A DNA stretch of 64,000 bases from Leucobacter triazinivorans (GTDB lineage: Bacteria > Actinomycetota > Actinomycetes > Actinomycetales > Microbacteriaceae), in contig NZ_CP035806.1 of assembly GCF_004208635.1 (NCBI RefSeq), positions 1,798,001-1,862,000 of the forward strand. The letters run 5' to 3'. The notes under the pieces are model-generated. The model was not told where the DNA came from, did no database searches, and saw only the letters and a list, made by a program, of their open reading frames with translations. The position numbers and the translations under genes are program-made. This document shows, piece after piece, positions 16,228 to 23,883 of this stretch (the stretch's first letter is position 1; every line of letters begins with the position of its first letter).

Positions 16228-17613
16228 GTGACCGATCACCACGCCTCGGATGGCCGGGCGATCACCCGCTGGGTGAACGCGCTGGTCACCGTCTTCGCCA
16301 TGCTCGGCTTCGGCTTCGGCAGCTGGCTCTCGCGGCTCCCCGCGGTGCGGGACCACCTCGACGCGACGACGCTGCAGATGAGCATCTACGGGTTCTGCCT
16401 CGCGGTCGGATCGGTGGCCGGCCTGCTGCTCGCCGGGCGCGTCATCTCGCGCCTCGGTCCCCGGCGCACGCTGCAGCTCGGCATCGCCGCCCAGGCCGTC
16501 TGCATGCCCGCCGCGGTGCTCGTGCTGTGGACCGGGCAGGTGCCGCTCGGTCTCGCGCTGCTCTTCGGCTACGGCTTCGCATTCAGCAACTGCGACGTGG
16601 CCATGAACATCAGCGGCGCCTCGGCCGAGCGCGCCCTGGGTCGGCCCCGGCTGCCACTGCTGCACGCGGGGTTCAGCCTGGGCAGTGTGAGCGCCATGGG
16701 CGTCGGCGCCGCCGCCGAGGCGCTCGGGATCGCGGTGCCGTTCCACCTCATCGGCGTCTTCCTCCTGATCCTCGGGGTCTCGCTCACCGTGCTGCGCTGG
16801 GTGCCGGCCGGCGACCGGGCCGCGATCGCGCCGGCGGGCGCAGCCGGCGTCCCCGCCACCAAGACCGGACCGATCCCCGTCGTTCGCGCCGAGCACGCAT
16901 CCGCCGCACGTGCAGCGCCGAAACCGGCGCGCGCCCGCAATCCGTGGACCGACCCGCGCATCCTTCTCGTCGGCTTCACCGCGATGAGCATGGCGCTCGC
17001 GGAAGGCACCGCAGCGGACTGGCTGCCGCTCGCGCTCGTCGACGGACGGGGCGTCTCCAACGAGCTGGGCGCGCTGATCCTCGGCGTCTTCTTCGTCTCG
17101 ATGACCGTGACCCGCGTCGTGGGCTCACCGATCCTGCACCGCTTCGGCCGCGTCCCCGTGCTGCGCGGCGGAGCGATCCTCTGCGCGATCGGGGTCGTCG
17201 TCGTGATCCTCGTCCCCGCCACCTGGGCCATCGTGCTCGGCGCGATCTGCTGGGGCGTGGGGTGCGCGCTCGGCTTCCCGGTCGGCATCTCCGCCGCCGC
17301 AGACGATCCCGCGACCGCGGTGCGCGACGTCGCCGCGGTCTCGGCCATCGCCTACACCGCCATGCTGCTCGGACCGATGGCCTTCGGCTTCCTCGGCGAG
17401 CACATCGGTCTGCTCACGGCGTTCTGGCTGCTCGCGGCCATCGTGCTGCTCGGTGGACTCGCGTCGGTCGCGGCTCGCGAGCGGAGCGCGGTCGAGCTGG
17501 TCGATTCCGACAGCGCGGGTGGGCCGGGCGCGCCCGGCGCGCACGGCGGGCAGGAGGCTGCGGGCGGCAGGAACGCACCTGGTCGACCCGAGGAATCGGA
17601 AGACGTGCACTGA
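16228..17613 (+). CDS. MFS transporter
   Basis: 461 residues with roughly twelve membrane helices. The first helix holds GFGFGSWLSRLPAVRDHL, and the loop 2-3 motif is a degenerate GRVISRLGPRRTL. The central cytoplasmic loop is Ala/Pro-rich and the last ~45 residues are a Gly/Ala-rich tail. It resembles the YbjJ/fucose-permease-like group of MFS exporters. The start GTG 16228 follows AGCAGGAGCACC. It lies 77 bp behind the MATE gene and 25 bp before nucS on the same strand, so co-transcription is possible. Confidence 0.88.
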   Translation: MTDHHASDGRAITRWVNALVTVFAMLGFGFGSWLSRLPAVRDHLDATTLQMSIYGFCLAVGSVAGLLLAGRVISRLGPRRTLQLGIAAQAVCMPAAVLVLWTGQVPLGLALLFGYGFAFSNCDVAMNISGASAERALGRPRLPLLHAGFSLGSVSAMGVGAAAEALGIAVPFHLIGVFLLILGVSLTVLRWVPAGDRAAIAPAGAAGVPATKTGPIPVVRAEHASAARAAPKPARARNPWTDPRILLVGFTAMSMALAEGTAADWLPLALVDGRGVSNELGALILGVFFVSMTVTRVVGSPILHRFGRVPVLRGGAILCAIGVVVVILVPATWAIVLGAICWGVGCALGFPVGISAAADDPATAVRDVAAVSAIAYTAMLLGPMAFGFLGEHIGLLTAFWLLAAIVLLGGLASVAARERSAVELVDSDSAGGPGAPGAHGGQEAAGGRNAPGRPEESEDVH

Positions 17614-17637
17614 GCGCGAGCGGGTAAACTACCGCGA

Positions 17638-18330
17638 GTGCGAATCGTTGTTGCTGACTGCTCCGTCGACTATGCGGGCCGCCTCTCCGCCCACCTCCCG
17701 CGGGCGAAGCGCGTGCTCATGCTCAAGAACGACGGCTCGATCCTCGTGCACTCCGACGGCGGCTCGTACAAGCCGCTCAACTGGATGAGCCCGCCGTGCA
17801 CGCTCGCCGCGCTCGATCTCGACGAGGATCAGGTGTCGGCCGGCATCGTCGAAGCCTGGCAGGTGACGCACCAGAAGACCGCGGACAAGCTTGTCGTCTC
17901 GGTGTTCGAGATCCTCCACGACTCCTCGCACGATCTGGGCGTCGATCCCGGTCTCATCAAGGACGGCGTCGAGGCGCATCTGCAGGAGCTGCTCGCGGAT
18001 CAGATCGAGCTCGCCGGCCCGGGGCACACCCTTGTGCGTCGCGAGTACATGACGGCGATCGGCCCGGTCGACATCCTGGCCCGGGACGCCTCGGGCGCCT
18101 CGGTAGCGATCGAGATCAAGCGCCGCGGCGGGATCGACGGGGTCGAACAGCTCACGCGCTACCTCGAGCTCATGAATCGCGATCCGAAACTCGCCCCCGT
18201 CAGCGGCGTCTTCGCGGCGCAGGAGATCAAGCCCCAGGCGCGCACGCTCGCCGAGGATCGCGGGATCCGCTGCCTCGTACTCGACTACGATGCGATGCGC
18301 GGCATGGAGGATGAGAACACGCTGTTCTGA
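17638..18330 (+). CDS. nucS: mismatch-specific endonuclease NucS
   Basis: 230 residues, the standard length. The N-terminal DNA-binding domain begins [20 protein letters not shown]; the C-terminal RecB-like nuclease core shows [30 protein letters not shown] and [13 protein letters not shown], with the Asp, Glu and Lys catalytic residues present. NucS cleaves double strands at mismatches and replaces MutSL in most actinobacteria. The C-terminal EDENTLF resembles the sliding-clamp-binding tail of actinobacterial NucS. GTG 17638 is the only sensible start. Confidence 0.96.
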   Translation: MRIVVADCSVDYAGRLSAHLPRAKRVLMLKNDGSILVHSDGGSYKPLNWMSPPCTLAALDLDEDQVSAGIVEAWQVTHQKTADKLVVSVFEILHDSSHDLGVDPGLIKDGVEAHLQELLADQIELAGPGHTLVRREYMTAIGPVDILARDASGASVAIEIKRRGGIDGVEQLTRYLELMNRDPKLAPVSGVFAAQEIKPQARTLAEDRGIRCLVLDYDAMRGMEDENTLF

Positions 18331-18417
18331 CCCGTCGCGGCCGGCTCCGACCTCGCGCCCCGACCTCGAACACGCGCCCGGTATTCGAGTACGACCCGAA
18401 TGTCGATTCGAAACGCC

Positions 18418-18446
18418 TCGGTCTCAGCGAATGGGCTCAGTCTCGG
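18418..18446. repeat. family B repeat, degenerate copy
   Basis: TCGGTCTCAGCGAATGGG continuing CTCAGTCTCGG is a diverged copy of the unit at 48406-48432. It overlaps the last codons of bioQ. The 107-bp gap after nucS has no gene. Confidence 0.55.
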
Positions 18447-19009
18447 CGGGTGGGCGCGAACGCCGCGAGCCCCGCGAGGATGATGTCGAGGCCTCGGCCG
18501 AACGATGCGTCGAGGTCGGCCGCGGGATCGGGCGCCGCCGTGGAAGGAGCCGCCGCGGAAATGGCCGGGCGGGCGGGGGCCAGGAGCGCGCCGAGCGCAG
18601 CGGCTTGCACGTGCGTCTGCGTCGACTGCGCGTGCCCGAAGGTGTAGAGCAGCAGCGTGCGGGCACCGTCGGGGCCCGCGAGCTCAGCGAGTCGATCCTC
18701 GATCTGCGACGCCCCGAGCCGGAACGCAGCCGCCGTCGCCACGACGTCGGCCCCGTCGCGCACCGCCAGCATGGCATCGCGCAGCTCGACGCAGAACTCC
18801 CGCGGTTCTCGCGCCGATTCGCCCACTCCGCGCACGATGTCATCGGCCATGAGCGCCAACAGCGTCTGCTTGTCGGGCACGTGATGGTAGAGCGCGCTTG
18901 GCTGCACATCGAGCTGGGCCGCGACCCGGCGCATTGAGCACCCCTCGAGCCCCTGCGCGTCGAGCACCCGCAGCGCCGCGGCGACCACGTCGGAGAGACT
19001 GTTGCGCAT
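18437..19009 (-). CDS. bioQ: TetR-family biotin regulator BioQ (probable)
   Basis: 190 residues. The N-terminal TetR helix-turn-helix is clear (SLSDVVAAALRVLDAQGLEG, VAAQLDVQPSALYHHVPDKQTLLALMADD) with a TetR_C-type ligand domain behind it. Assignment as BioQ rests on operators. TGAACACCATTCA lies 22 bp upstream of this start, and the same 13-mer plus TGAACACCGTTCA lie upstream of bioY; BioQ of corynebacteria and mycobacteria binds a TGAAC-N3-GTT(A/C)-type 13-mer. It probably represses bioYMN and itself. How biotin status is sensed is not visible. Confidence 0.82.
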   Translation of the reverse strand: MRNSLSDVVAAALRVLDAQGLEGCSMRRVAAQLDVQPSALYHHVPDKQTLLALMADDIVRGVGESAREPREFCVELRDAMLAVRDGADVVATAAAFRLGASQIEDRLAELAGPDGARTLLLYTFGHAQSTQTHVQAAALGALLAPARPAISAAAPSTAAPDPAADLDASFGRGLDIILAGLAAFAPTRRD

Positions 19010-19030
19010 TCCCTCAGCCTAGTCGTAACC

Positions 19031-19043
19031 TGAACACCATTCA
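19031..19043. promoter_or_regulatory. BioQ-type operator (autoregulatory)
   Basis: TGAACACCATTCA, an imperfect dyad identical to the first operator in front of bioY, placed 22-34 bp upstream of bioQ and 82 bp upstream of the CHY zinc-finger gene. It could serve both directions. Confidence 0.8.
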
Positions 19044-19124
19044 CGTGGCGACGTCGGCCCCGCCGCGGCCCGGCCGGACGCGAACGGACACGGCCGGCGC
19101 CGCCGATGGCGGGTCAGGAGGATC

Positions 19125-19463
19125 ATGCGCGTGCTCGGAGCCGTCGTCGACGACGAGACGAGGTGCGTCCACTACCGCGGGCCCACCGACGTGATCGCCA
19201 TGCGCTTCGCGTGCTGCGGCGAGTACTTCCCCTGCTTGCACTGCCACGAAGAGTGCGCGACGCCGGCGCATCCGATCGAGCGGTGGACGGCCCAGGATCT
19301 CGAACGCAGGGCGGTGCTCTGCGGCCCGTGCGGCCATGAGCTGCGTATCGCGGAGTACCTCGCCGTCGACCGTTGCCCGGTCTGCGCGGCCCCGTTCAAC
19401 CCGGGATGCCGCCTGCACCACGAGGCCTACTTCGACTTTCCCCGACAGCCCGAGCACGGATAG
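19125..19463 (+). CDS. CHY-type zinc-finger protein
   Basis: 112 residues with the CHY zinc-finger pattern: CVHYRGPTDVIAMRF, then CCGEYFPCLHCHEEC, AVLCGPCGHEL, and CPVCAAPFNPGC near the C terminus. Cys/His spacing supports two or three bound zinc ions. The family (PF05495) is found in eukaryotic ubiquitin ligases and, as short stand-alone proteins, in bacteria, where its role is unknown. ATG 19125 follows AGGAGG. It shares its upstream region, including the BioQ-type operator, with bioQ. Confidence 0.87.
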   Translation: MRVLGAVVDDETRCVHYRGPTDVIAMRFACCGEYFPCLHCHEECATPAHPIERWTAQDLERRAVLCGPCGHELRIAEYLAVDRCPVCAAPFNPGCRLHHEAYFDFPRQPEHG

Positions 19464-19541
19464 CCGGCGCCCGGCGGGGTCGTAGCGCGCCCGAGTGGGG
19501 CGGTCCATGGATCCTGCGACTGCGCTCGCTGCGCTCACTCC

Positions 19542-19775
19542 GCGCAGGATGACAGGGACAGGCCACCCCGCACCCACTCCGCGCAGGACGACAGGGACAG
19601 GACACCCCGCACCCACTCCGCGCAGGATGACAGGGACAGGACCACCCGCACCCACTCCGCGCAGGACGACAGAGACAGGACCACCCGCACTCACTCCGCG
19701 CAGGATGACAGGGACAGGACCACCCGCACCCACTCCGCGCAGGATGACAGAGACAGGACCACCCGCGAGCGGCTC
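19542..19775. repeat. six tandem 39-bp repeats (family A core)
   Basis: Unit starts at 19542, 19581, 19620, 19659, 19698 and 19737, exactly 39 bp apart. Each unit begins GCGCAGGATGACAGGGACAG and ends in CACCCACTCC, with a few substitutions. A TGGATCCTGCGAC arm at 19507-19519 precedes the array. The 39-bp period creates long open frames on both strands that I do not regard as genes. The array fills most of the 440-bp gap between the CHY gene and bioY. Confidence 0.93.
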
Positions 19776-19815
19776 CACCCGCATCGGAGTTGCGCAGAGC
19801 GGCACCCCCGAGCTA

Positions 19816-19850
19816 ACCTGAACACCATTCAGCTGAACACCGTTCAGGTT
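19816..19850. promoter_or_regulatory. double BioQ-type operator upstream of bioY
   Basis: TGAACACCATTCA (19819-19831) and TGAACACCGTTCA (19834-19846) lie two bases apart, and the whole block is bracketed by AACCTGAAC and GTTCAGGTT. It lies 54 bp upstream of bioY ATG 19904. Tandem operators suggest cooperative repression. Confidence 0.85.
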
Positions 19851-19903
19851 GCTTCGACGCGAGCACGGCTGATCCCCCAGTGAATCGAGATCCCGGAGAC
19901 ACC

Positions 19904-20596
19904 ATGTCGAACCCTGAGACCGCAGCCGACGAGAATCACGCAGACCAGCGGACCGGTGCACCCGCTGCCGAGGCCACCGCTGCGCCGGCATCCACCGCTG
20001 CGCCGTCGCCCGCCTCCGCGCGCCCGAAGCGCACGAACGCCGCCACGGACCTCGCGCTCATCGCCACCTTCGCGGCGTTCATCGCCGTGTGCGCGATCCT
20101 GCCCGCGATCACCATCGCCGGCCCGGTGCCGTTCACGCTCCAGACCTTCGCGATCCTGCTGACCGGCGCCGTGCTCGGAGCGCGCCGCGGCTTCCTCGCG
20201 GCTGCGCTCTATCTCGCCATCGGCGCGATCGGGCTGCCCGTCTTCGCGGGCGGCGCCGCGGGCCTCGCCCCGTTCGCCGGCCCCACGGTCGGGTATCTCC
20301 TCTCCTTCCCCCTCGCCGCTGCCGCCACCGGCGCCATCGTGAGCAGGATCCCGCGGCGCGGCGTCACGCTCGGCGCACTGCTCATCTTCCTCGCCGCGCT
20401 CGTCGGCGTCGTGGTGAACCACGGACTCGGCATCCTGGGCCTGGTCTGGCGCGCCGACATGACGTTCGGCCAGGCGGCACTCGCCGATCTCGTCTTCCTC
20501 CCGGGCGACGTCGTCAAGGCCCTGCTCGCCGCCGTCATCGCCGCCGCCGTGCACCGCGCCTTCCCCGCACTGCTCCCCCGCCGCTCGCGGGGCTGA
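19904..20596 (+). CDS. bioY: biotin ECF transporter S component BioY
   Basis: 230 residues. After an Ala/Pro-rich hydrophilic N-terminal extension of about 45 residues come six membrane helices with BioY signatures: GPVPFTLQTFAILLTGAVLG, the loop FAGGAAGLAPFAGPTVGYL, and the C-terminal FLPGDVVKALLAAVIAA. BioY binds biotin in the membrane and passes it inward with the BioMN energy module. ATG 19904 is preferred because GGAG precedes it at proper spacing; GTG 19880 would add eight residues. Repression by BioQ is expected from the double operator. Confidence 0.95.
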   Translation: MSNPETAADENHADQRTGAPAAEATAAPASTAAPSPASARPKRTNAATDLALIATFAAFIAVCAILPAITIAGPVPFTLQTFAILLTGAVLGARRGFLAAALYLAIGAIGLPVFAGGAAGLAPFAGPTVGYLLSFPLAAAATGAIVSRIPRRGVTLGALLIFLAALVGVVVNHGLGILGLVWRADMTFGQAALADLVFLPGDVVKALLAAVIAAAVHRAFPALLPRRSRG

Positions 20597-20653
20597 GCGA
20601 TTCCCGTCGCGGGATCCCCACCCACCGCCCCACCGACCCCATAGGATCGCCGA

Positions 20654-21361
20654 GTGATCGAGTTCCAGCACGCAGCCGTCGTGGCGCCCACGGCCGAGGG
20701 CGCCACGACGATCCTGCATCCCACTTCGCTCGCACTCGCGGAGCGCCGCATCTCGATCATCGGCGCCAACGGTTCCGGCAAATCGACGCTCGCGCGTCTG
20801 ATCAACGGCGTCGTCGAGCCCTCGTCGGGCAGCGTGGCGATCAGCTCCGGATCGGAACGCCTCGACTCGGTCTCGAACGGCGCCGCCGTGCGGCGGGAGG
20901 TGGGGTTCGTCTTCTCGAATCCCGACGCCCAGCTCATCATGCCGACCGCCGCGGAGGATGTGGCCCTGTCGCTGCGCCGCACGCACCGCGATAAGCGCGA
21001 GCGGCGCCGGGCTGCGCTCGCAACCCTCGAGCGCTTCGGCCTCGCTGCGCTCGCCGAACGCAGCGTGCACACGCTCTCCGGCGGCCAGAAGCAGTTGCTC
21101 GCGATCGCCTCGGTGCTGGCCACCGACCCGGCGATCCTCGTCGCCGATGAGCCCACGACGCTGCTCGACCTGCGCAACGCCCGGTTGATCGGCGATCTGC
21201 TGCTGTCGCTGCCGCAGCAGGTGGTGCTCGTCACCCACGATCTCGAACTCGCTGCGCGGGCCGATCGCACGCTCGTCGTCGACGCGGGACGCGTGGTGTT
21301 CGACGGGGCGCCGGTCGAGGCGGTTGCGCACTACCGGGCGCTGAGCGAGGCGCTGTCGTGA
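20654..21361 (+). CDS. bioM: biotin ECF transporter ATPase BioM
   Basis: 235-residue ABC ATPase. Walker A is IIGANGSGKSTLARL, the Q-loop region is VGFVFSNPDAQLIMPT (typical of ECF A components), the signature is HTLSGGQKQLLAIAS, and Walker B is ILVADEPTTLLDLRNAR, followed by VTHDLE. It energises BioY through BioN. Start GTG 20654 is 57 bp after bioY; its end overlaps bioN by 4 nt. Confidence 0.93.
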   Translation: MIEFQHAAVVAPTAEGATTILHPTSLALAERRISIIGANGSGKSTLARLINGVVEPSSGSVAISSGSERLDSVSNGAAVRREVGFVFSNPDAQLIMPTAAEDVALSLRRTHRDKRERRRAALATLERFGLAALAERSVHTLSGGQKQLLAIASVLATDPAILVADEPTTLLDLRNARLIGDLLLSLPQQVVLVTHDLELAARADRTLVVDAGRVVFDGAPVEAVAHYRALSEALS

Positions 21362-21972
21362 CCGCGGTCTCCCCTCTGGGTGCATACCGGCCCGGTACCG
21401 GGCTGCTGCACCGGCTGCGCCCAGGCGCCAAGCTGCTCGGACTGTTCGGATTCGCGATCGCGGTGGTGTGGACCGGCGGCGTCACCGTCACCGCGGTCTG
21501 GCTCGGGATCGCCGTCGCCCTCGCGATCCTCGCCGGCCTGCGCGGGCGCGACCTCTGGCGCGTGGCCCGGCGATTTGCGCTGGTGGCGATCCCGCTCTTC
21601 GCCTTCCAGGCATGGCAGCAGGGGTGGGAGCGCGGCTTCGAGGTGGTCGGCGACCTCTTCACGCTGATCCTCGCCGCGAGCGCCGTCACCGCCAGCACCG
21701 CGATCGAGGACATGATCGACACGATCACGTGGGCGCTCGCTCCGCTGCGCCGCGTCGGGGTCGAGCCGGAGCGCGTGGCACTCTCGTTCTCGCTCGTGAT
21801 CCGCGCGATCCCGAGCATTCTCGGGATCGCCGGCGAGACCCGCGAGGCTGCCCGCGCGCGCGGACTCGGGCGCGACCCTCGAGCGCTGCTCGTGCCGTTC
21901 GTGCTGCGCACGGTGGCGCACGCGCAGACGACGGGCGAGGCGCTGGCCGCGCGAGGCATCGGCGAGGAGTAG
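21358..21972 (+). CDS. bioN: biotin ECF transporter T component BioN
   Basis: 204-residue EcfT-type transmembrane protein: a polar N terminus (RPGTGLLHRLRPGAKLLG), four to five membrane helices, and C-terminal coupling motifs AARARGLGRD and AARGIGEE corresponding to the Ala-Arg-Gly pair that docks on the ATPase. The start GTG 21358 overlaps the bioM stop (GTGA). No bioA, bioB, bioD or bioF gene is present here, so this locus is for uptake. Confidence 0.92.
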   Translation: MTAVSPLGAYRPGTGLLHRLRPGAKLLGLFGFAIAVVWTGGVTVTAVWLGIAVALAILAGLRGRDLWRVARRFALVAIPLFAFQAWQQGWERGFEVVGDLFTLILAASAVTASTAIEDMIDTITWALAPLRRVGVEPERVALSFSLVIRAIPSILGIAGETREAARARGLGRDPRALLVPFVLRTVAHAQTTGEALAARGIGEE

Positions 21973-22078
21973 GGGCGGCAGGCGCAGAGGCGCGGACAGG
22001 AGCGAGAGCGCGGTCGCGGGTGCGAGCACGGGCCACGAGCACGAGCCACGAGGGCGAGTGCCCCGTAGGCTAGAGGGC

Positions 22079-22636
22079 ATGGCTCGAGACGACGCACCGC
22101 AGACCCCTGAGACCCCAGGGACCCCCGATGCATCCGCGGCCCCCGGCAACTCGGAGCAGCCCGGAGCCTCGGCACACGCCGAGCATCCTCAGATCCCCGA
22201 CGACGTGCACGCCGACTACGCGAACGAGGGCGTGCGCGAGGCGCTGCGAGCGCTGCAGCAGACGCCCGACTACACGCACCTCGCGGCGTTCCTCGAGGCG
22301 CTGCGGCACGGGTACCTCGTCGTCGACGTGACGGGCGCCCCGTCGAAGCGGAAGGGGCATCGCGTGCGCACGATCCGCTCGACGACGGGTCAGCTCGTGC
22401 TGCCGCTCTTCACCTCGATGGACGAGCTGCGCGCGGTGGTGCCCGCGGGCCGCCGTGACGAGCTGCGCGGCGCGGTCATGCCCGCGCGGGAAGCACTCGC
22501 GCTGATCACCTCGGACCGCTTCGTCGCCGCGGAGTTCGACAAGGCATCGGCCGCCCTCGTGATGCTGCGCAAGTACATCGCGCTCGCGGCCGGAGACGAG
22601 TCGGTCACGGCCGAGACGCTCGAAGCGCTGCGGTAG
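22079..22636 (+). CDS. SseB-family N-terminal domain protein
   Basis: 185 residues. After about 45 residues of Pro/Ala/Glu-rich disordered sequence the core reads REALRALQQTPDYTHLAAFL, GYLVVDVTG, QLVLPLFTSMDELRAVVP and ALALITSDRFVAAEFDKAS, which matches the SseB N-terminal domain (PF07179) common as short stand-alone proteins in actinobacteria. The function is unknown. ATG 22079 is chosen over the frame start at 22058. It lies 106 bp after bioN without an obvious terminator. Confidence 0.75.
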   Translation: MARDDAPQTPETPGTPDASAAPGNSEQPGASAHAEHPQIPDDVHADYANEGVREALRALQQTPDYTHLAAFLEALRHGYLVVDVTGAPSKRKGHRVRTIRSTTGQLVLPLFTSMDELRAVVPAGRRDELRGAVMPAREALALITSDRFVAAEFDKASAALVMLRKYIALAAGDESVTAETLEALR

Positions 22637-22660
22637 ACGGTGGATCCTGCGACTCGTTCC

Positions 22661-22760
22661 TCGCGCGGGATGACAGAAGGCCGCGCAGGATGACGGAAGG
22701 CCGCGCGGGATGACAGAAGGCCGCGCAGGATGACAGAAGGCCGCGCAGGATGACGGGGAG
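22661..22760. repeat. five tandem 20-bp repeats (family A core)
   Basis: Units at 22661, 22681, 22701, 22721 and 22741, consensus CCGCGCAGGATGACAGAAGG, preceded by the arm GGTGGATCCTGCGACTCG (22640-22657). It is the same core as the 22-bp and 39-bp arrays, with a third period length. Confidence 0.92.
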
Positions 22761-22779
22761 CGGGCGGGCACGCGAACGG

Positions 22780-22808
22780 GGCCGGATCCCGAAGAATCCG
22801 GCCCCGTT
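22780..22808. terminator. bidirectional rho-independent-like hairpin
   Basis: AACGGGGCCGGAT pairs with ATCCGGCCCCGTT around a short loop (CCCGAAGA region), a 13-bp perfect stem between the convergent SseB-like and HdeD-like genes. No T-run follows, as is usual in high-GC actinobacteria. Confidence 0.75.
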
Positions 22809-22853
22809 GCACGACGCACGCGGTGGCGATCCGCGCCGCGCCGCCGTCGGTCG

Positions 22854-23426
22854 CTAGACCGCGGGCTTCAGCGTGAAGGCGCGCACCACCTGCACCACGC
22901 CAAGCACCACCATCGAGATGCCGAGGAGCAGCCAGAGCACCGTCGCGCCCATCATCGGCGTGAACATCATCGTGATGCCGGCGAGGATGCTGATCACCGC
23001 GTAGATCACGGTCCAGACCTTGTTCTCGCTCGACTTCAGCACGGTGAACGCCATGATGCCCTCGAGGAGCCACAGCACGCCGATGGTGATCGCGATGAAC
23101 ACCGCGATGACCACGCCCGTCATGAAGAGATTGGACATCATGATGGCGCCGCCGATGATGTAGAGCAGGCCGAGCAGGATGTGACCGGTGCGCGCCCACC
23201 CTCCGAGCGTGCGCGAGAAGATCGAGGTGCCGAGGTAGACGACGCCGACGATCACCGCGTAGATCCCGAGGAGGACGGCGGTGGCGGTCAGCGCGATCTT
23301 CGCCGAGGATCCGGGGGCGAAGAGCACGAACAGGCCGAGCGCGACCGCGATGAGGCCGCCGACTCCGAGGGCGACACGGAGACCGTCGCCGGCTCGCTGC
23401 AGCGTGTTCGTTTCGGGGGTCGTCAT
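22854..23426 (-). CDS. HdeD/DUF308 family membrane protein
   Basis: 190 residues with six predicted membrane helices arranged as three repeats of the DUF308 pair; loops carry KIALTATAVLLGIYAVIVG, GWARTGHILLGLLYIIGGA and LWLLEGIMAF. The family includes E. coli HdeD, an acid-stress membrane protein of unknown mechanism. ATG 23426 follows AAGGAGTTCTC, a strong ribosome-binding site. It is a single gene. Confidence 0.87.
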   Translation of the reverse strand: MTTPETNTLQRAGDGLRVALGVGGLIAVALGLFVLFAPGSSAKIALTATAVLLGIYAVIVGVVYLGTSIFSRTLGGWARTGHILLGLLYIIGGAIMMSNLFMTGVVIAVFIAITIGVLWLLEGIMAFTVLKSSENKVWTVIYAVISILAGITMMFTPMMGATVLWLLLGISMVVLGVVQVVRAFTLKPAV

Positions 23427-23528
23427 GAGAACTCCTTCGTAGAGGGCAGGTTCGCTCCGCGAATGCGGCGCATGCAGACATCATGGTCCATGCATGGGCT
23501 GCACCTCGCGTCGCACGCCGCCCGTGTC

Positions 23529-23570
23529 CGAATCGCAACTCGCCGCGGCTCGAATCGCAACTCGCCGCGG
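23529..23570. repeat. 20-bp direct repeat and Pro-codon-like low complexity
   Basis: CGAATCGCAACTCGCCGCGG occurs twice (23529-23548 and 23551-23570); CCGAATCCCCGCA repeats follow up to about 23650. I see no gene between 23427 and 23678. Confidence 0.7.
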
Positions 23571-23678
23571 AGTCAGCCGGACCCGCTGCCGGCTCGGCCC
23601 AGCCGGCTCCGCCCAACCGAATCCCCGCAACCGAATCCCCGCAGCCGGACCCGCCCAGCCGGCCCCTCAGCCGCCCCC

Positions 23679-23873
23679 TCAGCGCGTCTCGCCGTTGAAG
23701 GTCCACTGTTCGCGCGGCACCCCCTCGACCGTCACCCAGGTGTCGGGCCGCGTCCCGTCGGGAGCACTGCAGTGCTCGGCCACGACCTCGTCGATCGCGA
23801 CCGCGAGGCGCTGCGCGAGCCCGGGATCCTGCTGCAGGCGATGCTCGAACATCTTCACGTTCACGAGCGGCAC
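23679..23873 (-). CDS. small 4-oxalocrotonate-tautomerase-like protein
   Basis: 64 residues from GTG 23873, preceded by GAGGGGG with a 5-nt gap. The second residue is proline (M-PLVNVKMFEHRL), so Met removal would expose the N-terminal catalytic Pro of the tautomerase superfamily. The end WVTVEGVPREQWTFNGE resembles the strand and turn of short tautomerases. These enzymes interconvert enol and keto forms of unsaturated acids. It starts 11 nt after the pxpC stop and is therefore the last gene of the pxp operon, suggesting a link to cyclic-amide or keto-acid metabolism. Longer overlapping frames hide it. Confidence 0.72.
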   Translation of the reverse strand: MPLVNVKMFEHRLQQDPGLAQRLAVAIDEVVAEHCSAPDGTRPDTWVTVEGVPREQWTFNGETR

Positions 23874-23883
23874 GACATCCCCC

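Noticed and set aside
19542..19775. Regularly spaced repeats resembling a CRISPR array
   Set aside because: The 39-bp units are contiguous with no unique spacers and no cas genes are nearby; it is a tandem array of the family A core.
19495..19821. Open frames on both strands encoding 13-residue repeats
   Set aside because: They arise because 39 is a multiple of three; there is no ribosome-binding site or conserved domain.
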